IMG/VR virus record: IMGVR_UViG_3300035701_000027
Coordinates: 1 to 63,170 of that record
From: a virus
DNA length: 63,170 nucleotides
Strand: one strand, 5' to 3'
Shown here: one piece after another, positions 35,642 through 41,666 of the stretch
Numbering within the stretch: the stretch's first letter is position 1
Layout: every line of letters starts with the position of its first letter
The notes under the pieces: generated by a model
Seen by the model: only the letters and a program-made list of their open reading frames with translations
Told to the model about the DNA's origin: nothing
Database searches by the model: none
Made by a program: the position numbers and the translations under genes

Positions 35642-36017
35642 CCTTGCTCCCGCCGCAATATTTACGCAGTATGGCGGCTATTTTTTCAAAGACCTCCGCG
35701 TTGAATTCGGCCAGGATTTTTTTCGCTTTGATTCTTAATGCGGCCTCGGCGTCCATTGCGGACTTGACCTTGGCGGCGAATTCGGTTCCGGAGGCCATTG
35801 CGAATTCCGAGATCCGCTCCTTGGCCTCGGTCTCTTTTTGCAGGCGTCTGGCGGGGATATTCAGACGGCCGAAGGTGGTGTTGAGATCGTGCGCGACCTT
35901 ATTTCCTATCCATGGCTTCGGGATCGGCGCCCATAGGTTTGCGGACGGCCTGAACATTTCGTCGCCGTTTTCGAAGATGTCGTCGTCGTCCAAGAGCAGG
36001 TAGCGTGATTTCGTCAT
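35628..36017 (-). CDS. First gene of the leftward early operon (unknown)
   Basis: This is a 129-residue protein: an acidic N-terminus (LLLDDDDIFENGDE), a central PKPWIGNKVAHDLNTTFGRL segment and a helical C-terminus. It follows a strong promoter (36161-36189) and a ~135-base leader. A five-codon mini-frame (ATG GAG GAG GCC AAA TGA) overlaps its start by ATGA, so translation is probably coupled to it. The family is not recognised. Confidence 0.6.
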   Translation of the reverse strand: MTKSRYLLLDDDDIFENGDEMFRPSANLWAPIPKPWIGNKVAHDLNTTFGRLNIPARRLQKETEAKERISEFAMASGTEFAAKVKSAMDAEAALRIKAKKILAEFNAEVFEKIAAILRKYCGGSKDDVA

Positions 36018-36154
36018 TTGGCCTCCTCCATTTGCTACTCCTTTTTAAAGTCTGCCCCGACCACCACCGACCGGCTTGGCACGGGAAAGGGCCGGCATAC
36101 GCAGGAGGTTCCGCGCTCGACAGCCAGGGCAGTTGATTTCAGGGATTCCGTGCC
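36018..36154 (-). promoter_or_regulatory. Structured leader of the leftward early operon
   Basis: The predicted RNA starts at about 36154 exactly with GGCACGG, which pairs with CCGTGCC 64 bases later (36084-36078). CTGCCC and GGGCAG within it can also pair. A mini-frame with an AAAAGGAG site ends at the start of the 129-residue gene. This looks like a folded, possibly regulatory, leader. Confidence 0.45.
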
Positions 36155-36160
36155 GATGAT

Positions 36161-36189
36161 AATATAACTTAATTTTTTGGATTTGTCAA
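36161..36189 (-). promoter_or_regulatory. Strong sigma70 promoter, leftward early operon
   Basis: The minus strand has TTGACA (36189-36184), a 17-base spacer and TATATT (36166-36161): a perfect -35 and a 5/6 -10. It faces the early micro-gene series starting at 36017. Confidence 0.8.
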
Positions 36190-36215
36190 GTAGCACCTAT
36201 TGTATAGATAGGATA

Positions 36216-36503
36216 CTACGGGTTGTGGTTGGCGCAGAGCCATTGGATTTCGAGGGGTTTGGAGTAGTCGTGGTGGTGCATTTCCGCCTTTTTTCCGCAG
36301 ATTTCGCATGGTTGTGGTTTGATGATGCCATGTCGCAGGGCTCGATGGGCGAGGACTCTGGCGATTTTTTTTTGTGGATTTTTGTGGTAGTAGCGTTTAT
36401 CGGCCCCGGTGAGCCGGCGCCAATCCCGCATATATGCGGCATGACAGGTCCGACAATACCTCCCCGGCCCCAGGTGTTCGTTTTTGCACCGCGAACATCT
36501 CAT
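36216..36503 (-). CDS. Small HNH-like zinc protein
   Basis: This is a 95-residue protein. Its N-terminal MRCSRCKNEHLGPGRYCRTC is a zinc ribbon. Its C-terminal CEICGKKAEMHHHDYSKPLE with CANHNP is the short HNH-like module common in phage proteins. It could be a nuclease or only a DNA binder. ATG 36503 lies at the predicted transcription start itself, without a Shine-Dalgarno site, so its mRNA would be leaderless. Confidence 0.65.
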   Translation of the reverse strand: MRCSRCKNEHLGPGRYCRTCHAAYMRDWRRLTGADKRYYHKNPQKKIARVLAHRALRHGIIKPQPCEICGKKAEMHHHDYSKPLEIQWLCANHNP

Positions 36504-36509
36504 GCCTAT

Positions 36510-36538
36510 ATTATACTGTTTCACAGAAACAAAAGCAA
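36510..36538 (-). promoter_or_regulatory. Sigma70 promoter with dyad in the spacer
   Basis: The minus strand has TTGCTT (36538-36533), 17 bases and a perfect TATAAT (36515-36510). The spacer contains TGTTTC-ACA-GAAACA dyad symmetry (36517-36531), a probable operator. The predicted start is about 36503, the first base of the gene's ATG. Confidence 0.75.
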
Positions 36539-36607
36539 GAGAAAAGTGGGAGGAGGGGGGATAATAGGGGGGTGGTGGGTCTTCACTGTCAATTCTCCAA
36601 AAGATAT

Positions 36608-36623
36608 TGTTTCTTGTGAAACA
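36608..36623. promoter_or_regulatory. Second TGTTTC/GAAACA dyad
   Basis: TGTTTC-TTGT-GAAACA lies about 91 bp from the similar dyad in the promoter spacer at 36517-36531 and shares both arms. Paired operators for one repressor are plausible. A protein is not identified, though the winged-helix protein at 56498-56872 is a candidate. Confidence 0.45.
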
Positions 36624-36687
36624 TTCTCAGTCCAAAAAAAAATTGAATCATGGCCTGAGGTTTGGGAATAAAATTCCAATATTAAAA

Positions 36688-36723
36688 TGTGTGCGTATAG
36701 ATACGTGTGTGCGTATAGATACG
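36688..36723. repeat. Two perfect 18-bp tandem repeats with inner dyads
   Basis: TGTGTGCGTATAGATACG is present twice back to back (36688-36705, 36706-36723). Each copy contains CGTAT-AG-ATACG symmetry. It lies in the divergent control region between leftward and rightward genes, so it reads as a tandem operator for a DNA-binding protein. Confidence 0.75.
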
Positions 36724-36892
36724 TGGGGGATGAAAACGGGGGGTGGGGAGGGGGAGGGTGTGGGATGAGGCCTTCGCATCATTCCTGGGCGCGTGTGGGG
36801 TGGCCCCTGATTTCGCTCGACGTGTGCGTGTCATTCCCGCGCGTGCAAGCCGCTGTCGGCAAACAACGTGCGCGTGAATTTAGTCGCGTGCA

Positions 36893-36922
36893 TTGAGCCA
36901 TCGTGCGCGCGACTCTTATATG
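36893..36922 (+). promoter_or_regulatory. Possible rightward early promoter
   Basis: TTGAGC (36893-36898), an 18-base spacer and TATATG (36917-36922) are a 4/6 and 4/6 match. It is the best candidate near the rightward gene at 37061, leaving a ~130-base leader with GCAGG/CCTGC and GCGCTT/AAGCGC hairpins. Confidence 0.35.
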
Positions 36923-37060
36923 CTCTTTTCGGCTTTGCACTCGTAACCCCTTGTCCGGTCACGACTTACGGCAGGCCGCGACCTGCGGCGCTATGTTTTC
37001 GGCGGAAACTTGCGGAGTGCAATCAAGCGCTTCGCAAAGCGCAAGACATAGGAGGGTGAT

Positions 37061-37666
37061 ATGGTGCTCAAGAAGAGTGCCATCACCCCAGAGCTGAAGG
37101 CTTGTCTGGACGCCAAGCGGGCGGAGACGGACATAGTGTTCGCCGTCAGGCTGGCACAAGACAAGCGCATGGCAGAGCTAAGGGCCGAGCTTGACAAGAA
37201 GGTGGACGAAGTTCTCCACGTCAAGGAGATGCGCCAGAACTGGGCGATCGTCCATCGCGGCCAGAAGCCTGACTTCCGGAAGGTAGAGATCCTCTACCGC
37301 AAGCCGGAGGTCGGCGCCAAGGTACGGGTCTATGAGGGGGAAGCGTACCTCTCGGACGATGCGGATCACCTGCGGCGGCTGTCACGTGCTCTGGGTGTGA
37401 AGGCAGGAAGTCTCACTCTGCCCGAGGCTATCAAGTGGGCAGGAGTCGCGGCGAAGGTGACGGACGTGGCTGAAAGGGACGCGAAGAAGAGCTTTATCTT
37501 CGCCGTCCAGACGCCCGTGATGGACGCGACGCCCAAGTGCAAGGTCACGTCGGCACAAGAGACGAAGCCGATCACGCACCAGGAGTTTATACGTCTCTGC
37601 CTGACGCAAGACAAGTATCTACGCAAGCTGGCCGTTTGGTATAAGGCTAATGGCCTTGTCCAGTAA
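37061..37666 (+). CDS. First rightward early protein (unknown)
   Basis: This is a 201-residue, strongly charged protein. The N-terminal ~60 residues form a likely coiled coil (LAQDKRMAELRAELDKKVDE), the middle is beta-like, and the C-terminus is helical. An AGGAGGG site precedes ATG 37061. It stands alone between the control region and a structured RNA with a terminator, so it is a candidate immediate-early regulator or host-takeover protein. No family is recognised and there is no helix-turn-helix that I can see with confidence. Confidence 0.65.
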   Translation: MVLKKSAITPELKACLDAKRAETDIVFAVRLAQDKRMAELRAELDKKVDEVLHVKEMRQNWAIVHRGQKPDFRKVEILYRKPEVGAKVRVYEGEAYLSDDADHLRRLSRALGVKAGSLTLPEAIKWAGVAAKVTDVAERDAKKSFIFAVQTPVMDATPKCKVTSAQETKPITHQEFIRLCLTQDKYLRKLAVWYKANGLVQ

Positions 37667-37678
37667 CGGATTACGTCG

Positions 37679-37813
37679 TGTGTCAAAAGTGACACAGTGA
37701 GCATGGCGTAGGTCAAAAGCCGGAGGTGTGTCAAAAGTGATACACTCCCCTTGGCCCTCGCCATGACCTGTTCTTGTGTCAAAATTGATACAAGGGGTCT
37801 AACTCCTTGTGTC
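37679..37813 (+). ncRNA. Structured RNA element with three 48-nt-spaced hairpins and an alternative stem
   Basis: Three 18-base elements TGTGTCA-AAA[G/T]-TGA[C/T]ACA start at 37679, 37727 and 37775, exactly 48 bases apart. As RNA each forms a 7-bp hairpin; the C-to-T changes turn one G-C into G-U and keep the stem. The 30-base spacers can pair with each other (37702-37708 with 37759-37765; 37711-37716 with 37751-37756) around the middle hairpin. The third element's right arm can instead pair downstream: GATACAAGG 37787-37795 with CCTTGTGTC 37805-37813. A terminator follows at 37840. This looks like an attenuator or cis-regulatory RNA; the alternative is a set of three DNA operators. Confidence 0.5.
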
Positions 37814-37839
37814 TGAAGGCTAAATGGGGCCAGTACCAT

Positions 37840-37867
37840 GCTTCCCGCTCGCAACGGGAGGCTTTTT
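37840..37867 (+). terminator. Rho-independent terminator
   Basis: GCTTCCCG (37840-37847) pairs with CGGGAGGC (37855-37862), one G-U, around CTCGCAA, and is followed by TTTTT. It closes the transcript of the 37061 gene and stands before the micro-gene operon, which would need antitermination or read-through. Confidence 0.85.
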
Positions 37868-37895
37868 GTGTTCCTCAAAACCAAAGGGGGTTGGT

Positions 37896-38069
37896 GTGGA
37901 CTTCGACGACAGGGATTCGAGGGGGGAGACCTTCGCGGATCGGACGGTGGCGGATGAGGGCGCGCCGGACTTGTGCGAGGGGTGCTCGGTCGAGGGGTGC
38001 TCGGGCAGGGGCTATGGGTGCCGGTGGGAGGAGCGGTGGTCGGACGAAATCGAGGTTGCGCTCGTATAG
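37896..38069 (+). CDS. Small Cys-rich protein, 57 residues
   Basis: GTG 37896 follows an AAAGGGGG site with ideal spacing. The protein is acidic with CEGCSVEGCSGRGYGC near its centre, a likely zinc site. It is the first gene after the terminator at 37867. The family is not recognised. Confidence 0.45.
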   Translation: MDFDDRDSRGETFADRTVADEGAPDLCEGCSVEGCSGRGYGCRWEERWSDEIEVALV

Positions 38070-38088
38070 GGTGCAGAAGGGAGAGCAA

Positions 38089-38277
38089 ATGGGAAGCAAG
38101 GAGTACATCGAGGGGCTGGAGCGCGAGTCGGCGAGGTTGGGCGCGCTCGCCAGGGCGTACAGGGCGAAGGGCGACACCAGGATGCACGCCCTCTGCGCGG
38201 ACATGGCGCAGGAGAAGTGGGACCGAGCGCAGAGGGCGTGGGCGATGTCGTGCTCGGCGGCGTCGCTGATGGCGTGA
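38089..38277 (+). CDS. Small helical protein, 62 residues (unknown)
   Basis: It begins MGSKEYIEGLERESARLGAL behind AAGGGAGAG and is helical throughout, with an amphipathic N-terminal coiled coil. A longer in-frame extension upstream lacks a ribosome site and is not chosen. Confidence 0.5.
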   Translation: MGSKEYIEGLERESARLGALARAYRAKGDTRMHALCADMAQEKWDRAQRAWAMSCSAASLMA

Positions 38278-38347
38278 CCAATCACAGGCGGGGGTGCGTG
38301 CACGGAGCACGGCCGCGCCCCTGCCATTTCCATGAGCGGAGGGCAAG

Positions 38348-38446
38348 ATGAGGTGCGGAAACTGCGATCTGTGGGTGGAGTCCCTGCGGTGGTTCAACGT
38401 CTTCCACTTCGGCAACGGCGAGTCCATCCTCTTCAGCAAACGGTAA
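38348..38446 (+). CDS. Micro-protein, 32 residues (unknown)
   Basis: MRCGNCDLWVESLRWFNVFH begins at ATG 38348 behind GGAGGGCAAG. It carries one CxxC and aromatic residues. The good ribosome site and operon setting support translation; the function is unknown. Confidence 0.4.
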   Translation: MRCGNCDLWVESLRWFNVFHFGNGESILFSKR

Positions 38447-38493
38447 CACACGGGGAAAGCCCCCGTATCCATACACTCAAAAAGGAGGTTTCT

Positions 38494-38655
38494 GTGAACG
38501 CGAAACTGGAAGGCAGCATCCTGACCCTGACCATCCCCATTGACGTCACGGGGAGGGAGTCCAAGTCCGGCAAGTCCACCATCCACTTCACCACCGCCGG
38601 ATTCAAGAACGTGGACGGCACCGCCCTGCGTGTCGGCATCAACGTCATCTCGTAG
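38494..38655 (+). CDS. Small beta-rich protein, 53 residues (unknown)
   Basis: GTG 38494 follows a near-perfect AAAAAGGAGGT site. The protein (NAKLEGSILTLTIPIDVTGR) alternates hydrophobic and polar residues and probably forms a small beta sheet. Similar short phage proteins with LTITIPL-type strands exist without known role. Confidence 0.5.
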   Translation: MNAKLEGSILTLTIPIDVTGRESKSGKSTIHFTTAGFKNVDGTALRVGINVIS

Positions 38656-38757
38656 GGGGAATGAATCGGGGGAGGGCGGAGCCCATGCGGGGCCCCCCGC
38701 CCCCACCCTGATCGCCATCTCCAATGGGTGACAAAGGAGATGGAAAAGGGGGGCCAC

Positions 38758-38868
38758 ATGAACAAAACCGTAGCGAAGCCCATCATCGGCATCCTGCCCA
38801 TGTACCTGTGGATCGACAAGCACCTTGTCCTCACGCGGGGATTGGTGCTCCAGGTCTGCAAAAACTGA
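38758..38868 (+). CDS. Micro-protein, 36 residues (unknown)
   Basis: MNKTVAKPIIGILPMYLWID follows AAAAGGGGGGCC. The upstream CCATCTCC/GGAGATGG hairpin (38713-38742) may modulate its translation. Hydrophobic central residues could associate with membrane. Confidence 0.4.
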   Translation: MNKTVAKPIIGILPMYLWIDKHLVLTRGLVLQVCKN

Positions 38869-38880
38869 AAGGGGGAATCC

Positions 38881-38997
38881 ATGAGGTTACAGACCATCAA
38901 GGTCGGCGGCCGCCGGATCAAGGCCATCCATACCGACGAACTCCTGAAGCGGTGGGAGACCGAGCGCATCCACCCCCGCCAGCGAGGGGACAAATGA
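38881..38997 (+). CDS. Micro-protein, 38 residues (unknown)
   Basis: This is a basic peptide MRLQTIKVGGRRIKAIHTDE with a ribosome site AAGGGGGAAT. Its TGA overlaps the next ATG (ATGA), showing coupling in a run of micro-genes. Confidence 0.45.
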   Translation: MRLQTIKVGGRRIKAIHTDELLKRWETERIHPRQRGDK

Positions 38998-39137
38998 ACG
39001 AGGAGAGCAGAAGGGCCGCCGACGCCCTGGAGTGGAGAGAGAGGCGGGAACGACTCGCCTACTACAAGGCCGCGAAAGACCCAGCCGGCTTCCACAAGGC
39101 CGTGATCGAAGCCGCCCTCACCATGTTCCGGAGGTGA
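38994..39137 (+). CDS. Micro-protein, 47 residues (unknown)
   Basis: MNEESRRAADALEWRERRER is a highly charged helical peptide coupled by ATGA to the previous gene, with GAGGGG in that gene as its ribosome site. Confidence 0.45.
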   Translation: MNEESRRAADALEWRERRERLAYYKAAKDPAGFHKAVIEAALTMFRR

Positions 39138-39139
39138 GT

Positions 39140-39364
39140 ATGCCAAGGCGAAACAAACGCATAGACCTCCGCAGGTACCGCGTGCAGGTTTTCTGCGCCG
39201 ACAGCAGGGAAATCACGCTCCGCGTCACCCAGCTCAAGGAAAAGATCGCCCTCCTCCACATGAAGGGGGCGGGCGCCCCCATCCTCTACGACATTCTCCG
39301 CAGGGAGTGGCCGAAGCTCATCGAGGACTGCACCCTGTTCATCAAAGACAAGGTGGTGATGTGA
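39140..39364 (+). CDS. Small basic protein, 74 residues (unknown)
   Basis: MPRRNKRIDLRRYRVQVFCA starts at ATG 39140 behind CCGGAGGTGAGT. A beta-like strand follows the basic start, then a helix. It could bind nucleic acid; the family is not recognised. Confidence 0.5.
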   Translation: MPRRNKRIDLRRYRVQVFCADSREITLRVTQLKEKIALLHMKGAGAPILYDILRREWPKLIEDCTLFIKDKVVM

Positions 39365-39516
39365 GAAAACAAATCCTTCCCGAAATGGGGGCGATGAAAG
39401 CCCTCGACCTCTGCCCGTGGGCGGTGGCGGCCGCGCGCATCTGGCCCTCCGGATGGCTCGTCTTCGAGTCCGCGCAGGAACACCAAGAATACATCGAAAG
39501 AAGGAGGTCGGCATGA
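39361..39516 (+). CDS. Micro-protein, 51 residues (unknown)
   Basis: GTG 39361 overlaps the preceding TGA (GTGA) with AAGGTGGT upstream. MRKQILPEMGAMKALDLCPW contains a Trp-rich middle. The function is unknown. Confidence 0.45.
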   Translation: MRKQILPEMGAMKALDLCPWAVAAARIWPSGWLVFESAQEHQEYIERRRSA

Positions 39517-39677
39517 AAAACAAAAAGGTCAAAAAGCACATCATCCCTGTCTCGTCTCCAGACACCGGCGACGACATCTGCAATCATTGTCGGAAAATAG
39601 GGACGAATAATTGCGCCGGAGTCCCTTCGGGAGACGCGAAATCTGCGGGGTGCTTTGAGGAATGTGACATAAAATGA
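39513..39677 (+). CDS. Small zinc-knuckle protein, 54 residues
   Basis: This is a basic N-terminus (MKNKKVKKHIIPVSSPDTGD) followed by CNHC and two further Cys, a likely zinc knuckle. AGGAGG precedes ATG 39513, and its ATG overlaps the previous TGA. An 11-codon frame bridges it to the next gene. Confidence 0.5.
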   Translation: MKNKKVKKHIIPVSSPDTGDDICNHCRKIGTNNCAGVPSGDAKSAGCFEECDIK

Positions 39678-39705
39678 GCACGGGCCACTACAAACGGAGG
39701 AGCGC

Positions 39706-39846
39706 ATGAAAAACATTCTCGTCCAGGCGAAGAGACTCAATGACAGGCTGTGGAGCGAAAGGGAGCGCCGCTTCCGCGTGGATCTGGCGTGGGACAGGGG
39801 ATACCACTGGCGGCGGTGGGCCGACGGAAGATTGGTGAACCTATGA
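39706..39846 (+). CDS. Micro-protein, 46 residues (unknown)
   Basis: MKNILVQAKRLNDRLWSERE is an Arg/Trp-rich peptide behind CGGAGGAGC. It overlaps the next gene by ATGA. No family is recognised. Confidence 0.45.
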   Translation: MKNILVQAKRLNDRLWSERERRFRVDLAWDRGYHWRRWADGRLVNL

Positions 39847-39968
39847 AGAAAGGTTTTTTCGTCATGGGCCTCCACACTTCGACGGCGTGGTTTCCGACAA
39901 GAAAAGAAGCCGAAAAGCTATGCACGCAGTTGAATTATTACGGGGGAACCCGTTACAGAGTTGAATAA
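39843..39968 (+). CDS. Micro-protein, 41 residues (unknown)
   Basis: MKKGFFVMGLHTSTAWFPTR ends just before the ribosome site of the amidoligase gene. It resembles very small phage proteins with a beta-alpha-beta core. The function is unknown. Confidence 0.45.
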   Translation: MKKGFFVMGLHTSTAWFPTRKEAEKLCTQLNYYGGTRYRVE

Positions 39969-39983
39969 CGGAAAGGAGGTATG

Positions 39984-41666
39984 ATGCCGAATCTTTTTCC
40001 GGCCCGATTGCTTCACGACATGACCATGACGCCGGACGGGGGGCGCGCCGTCTGGACGGCCGACATGCTCAAGCTGGCAGGGTGCATTGTGTGGCTCGAG
40101 CGGGAATCGAGCGAAGTGTTCAGAATCAGGAATTGCGAGTCGTGCAACAACCTATTCGTCAGGCCCGGAGACTTCATCGATCTTCGGTACGAGGAGGATC
40201 CGGTGGGCCAGTACGAGAGGCCGCACCGCAATATTCGTGATGGCCTGCCGTTCCTGGGCAGGGTCGTCGGCAACTGCGTGGACGGCAGGATTCCGGAATC
40301 AATGATTTCGGAGGAATTGGATTCGCTTACCGGCAACCTTGTCGTCCTCAAAAAGTGTGTAGACTGCGATGAATTCTTAATCTCGGAAGGCGCATTCCTC
40401 GGGAGACATCTCAAAAGACGGGCGTTCATCTCCATTGAGAACAGTCCCGATCCCGTGACCGGATTGTACGGCGGCTCGGAAGCCGACGGCGTCTGCGATT
40501 GCGGCCAAGCCATGGTCAGGTGCCGCTCCTGCGGAAGGGCGGGATGCCCAGAGTGTAGTAGCTACAGCGAGATCGGAGGAAACTGGTATTGCTCCCGCTG
40601 TTCCTTCGAGTGCCAGAGCTGCGGCGAGCGGTGCGGCATAGATGGCAGTATCGCCGTCCACGATGGTAGCCGGATCTGCCAAGGCTGTTACGACTCCCAC
40701 TACTTCTCCTGCGCCAGATGCGAAAATGTTTACCACGAAGACGACGCCTGCCACGGGTTCGACGGCAACGGGGAGGACGACGAGAATCAAACGCTCTGCC
40801 CGTCGTGCAGGGAAGCCCTGGAAAGGAGATTGGGTCCGTCGAAGGGAACCATCATGGACTACGGATACAAGCCGGCGCCGAAATTCAAGCGTCAGGACAA
40901 GGAGGACAAGCCGGACGGCTGGAAGGGCTTTGAGCTTGAGGTGGAGAAGGCCGGAAGCGTAACCGACCGACAGGACATGGCGAACAGGATGTACGAAATC
41001 CTGGGCGATGCCGTGTACTACAAGAACGACGGCTCGCTCGATGACGGTTTCGAGATGGTCAGTCATCCGATGTCTGCAAGGTACTGGAACAAGACATTCA
41101 AGCCGAAGCTGAAAAAGGCGCTCTCGGTTCTCATAAAAGAGGGTTACAGGTCTTCCAACACGTCGACCTGCGGCCTTCACTTTCACCTGTCACGGACGTT
41201 CTTCTCCGGCACGATACAGCTCTACAAATTCCTGAAGCTCGTCTATGACTCCTCCAACCGGAGCTTCATCGTCAAGGTGAGCGGCCGCAGGAAAATCAAG
41301 GCCATGACCTATGCGAAACTGTCCGAGCCCCGCACGACGAGCCAGGATACCATCCTCAAGAAAAAGGCGAAGGACAAATTCGGATTCGACAGGTATCAGG
41401 CCGTCAACCTCCAGAACGAAAAGACGGTGGAGGTCAGGTTCTTCAAGGGCACGCTCAATTACTCGACGTTCTGCGCCCGCCTCCAGATGATAAGCTCCAT
41501 GATTGAGTTCTCCTGCGCCGCGTCCATCTCTCACACGCTGAACGATTATCTCGCATTTATCAGGGAAAACAGCCAGAAGTACAAGCGGGTGTACGAGTAT
41601 TTCAAAAATGTCCATCACTTCTACAAGGTAACGGTCGCTAAGGAAGGAGCCGCCCAATGTGCATAA
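39984..41666 (+). CDS. Amidoligase with N-terminal zinc modules
   Basis: This is an approximately 560-residue protein. The first ~300 residues contain at least five CxxC pairs (CESC, CVDC, CDCG, CRSCGRAGC, CSRC, CQSC, CARC, CPSC), a run of zinc-ribbon or treble-clef modules. From about residue 312 the glutamine-synthetase-fold amidoligase domain follows: KGFELEVEKAG, YYKNDGSLDDGFEMVSHPM, STCGLHFHLSR (near 397) and VEVRFFKGTL (near 483). Enzymes of the Amidoligase_2 family are predicted to join amines to carboxylates using ATP. The next gene, a glutamine amidotransferase, could supply ammonia. I chose the second ATG because the first is one base from AGGAGG. The substrate is unknown. Confidence 0.8.
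   Translation: MPNLFPARLLHDMTMTPDGGRAVWTADMLKLAGCIVWLERESSEVFRIRNCESCNNLFVRPGDFIDLRYEEDPVGQYERPHRNIRDGLPFLGRVVGNCVDGRIPESMISEELDSLTGNLVVLKKCVDCDEFLISEGAFLGRHLKRRAFISIENSPDPVTGLYGGSEADGVCDCGQAMVRCRSCGRAGCPECSSYSEIGGNWYCSRCSFECQSCGERCGIDGSIAVHDGSRICQGCYDSHYFSCARCENVYHEDDACHGFDGNGEDDENQTLCPSCREALERRLGPSKGTIMDYGYKPAPKFKRQDKEDKPDGWKGFELEVEKAGSVTDRQDMANRMYEILGDAVYYKNDGSLDDGFEMVSHPMSARYWNKTFKPKLKKALSVLIKEGYRSSNTSTCGLHFHLSRTFFSGTIQLYKFLKLVYDSSNRSFIVKVSGRRKIKAMTYAKLSEPRTTSQDTILKKKAKDKFGFDRYQAVNLQNEKTVEVRFFKGTLNYSTFCARLQMISSMIEFSCAASISHTLNDYLAFIRENSQKYKRVYEYFKNVHHFYKVTVAKEGAAQCA

Larger units (their letters stand above)
36539..37060. other. Divergent non-coding control region
   Basis: About 520 bases without a convincing gene separate the leftward and rightward early genes. 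It holds the dyad at 36608-36623, the 18-bp tandem repeat, G-rich runs at 36541-36572 and 36725-36760, a possible rightward TTGAAT-N18-AATAAA promoter (36643-36672), and TTGAGC-N18-TATATG (36893-36922). A hairpin GCGCTT-CGCA-AAGCGC lies just before the ribosome site of the 37061 gene. An open frame over the tandem repeat is judged non-coding. Confidence 0.6.

Noticed and set aside
36687-36896. A 69-codon rightward frame over the 18-bp tandem repeat
   Set aside because: There is no ribosome site, the peptide merely repeats CAYRYV from the DNA repeat, and it lies in a promoter region.
36539-37060. A tRNA or other classical RNA gene in the largest gap
   Set aside because: I found no cloverleaf or CCA-ending acceptor pattern; only short hairpins and operator-like repeats are visible.
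37679-37792. A mini CRISPR array (18-base repeats, 30-base spacers)
   Set aside because: The repeat is shorter than known CRISPR repeats, there are only three copies with drift, and no cas genes are present. The elements are self-contained hairpins and the spacers pair with each other, pointing to a structured RNA or operators.
37366-38823. A 485-codon open frame on the minus strand opposite the rightward genes
   Set aside because: It runs antisense through a well-supported gene, a terminator and micro-genes with ribosome sites. It is Arg/Pro/Ser-rich low complexity as expected of a GC-rich shadow frame.
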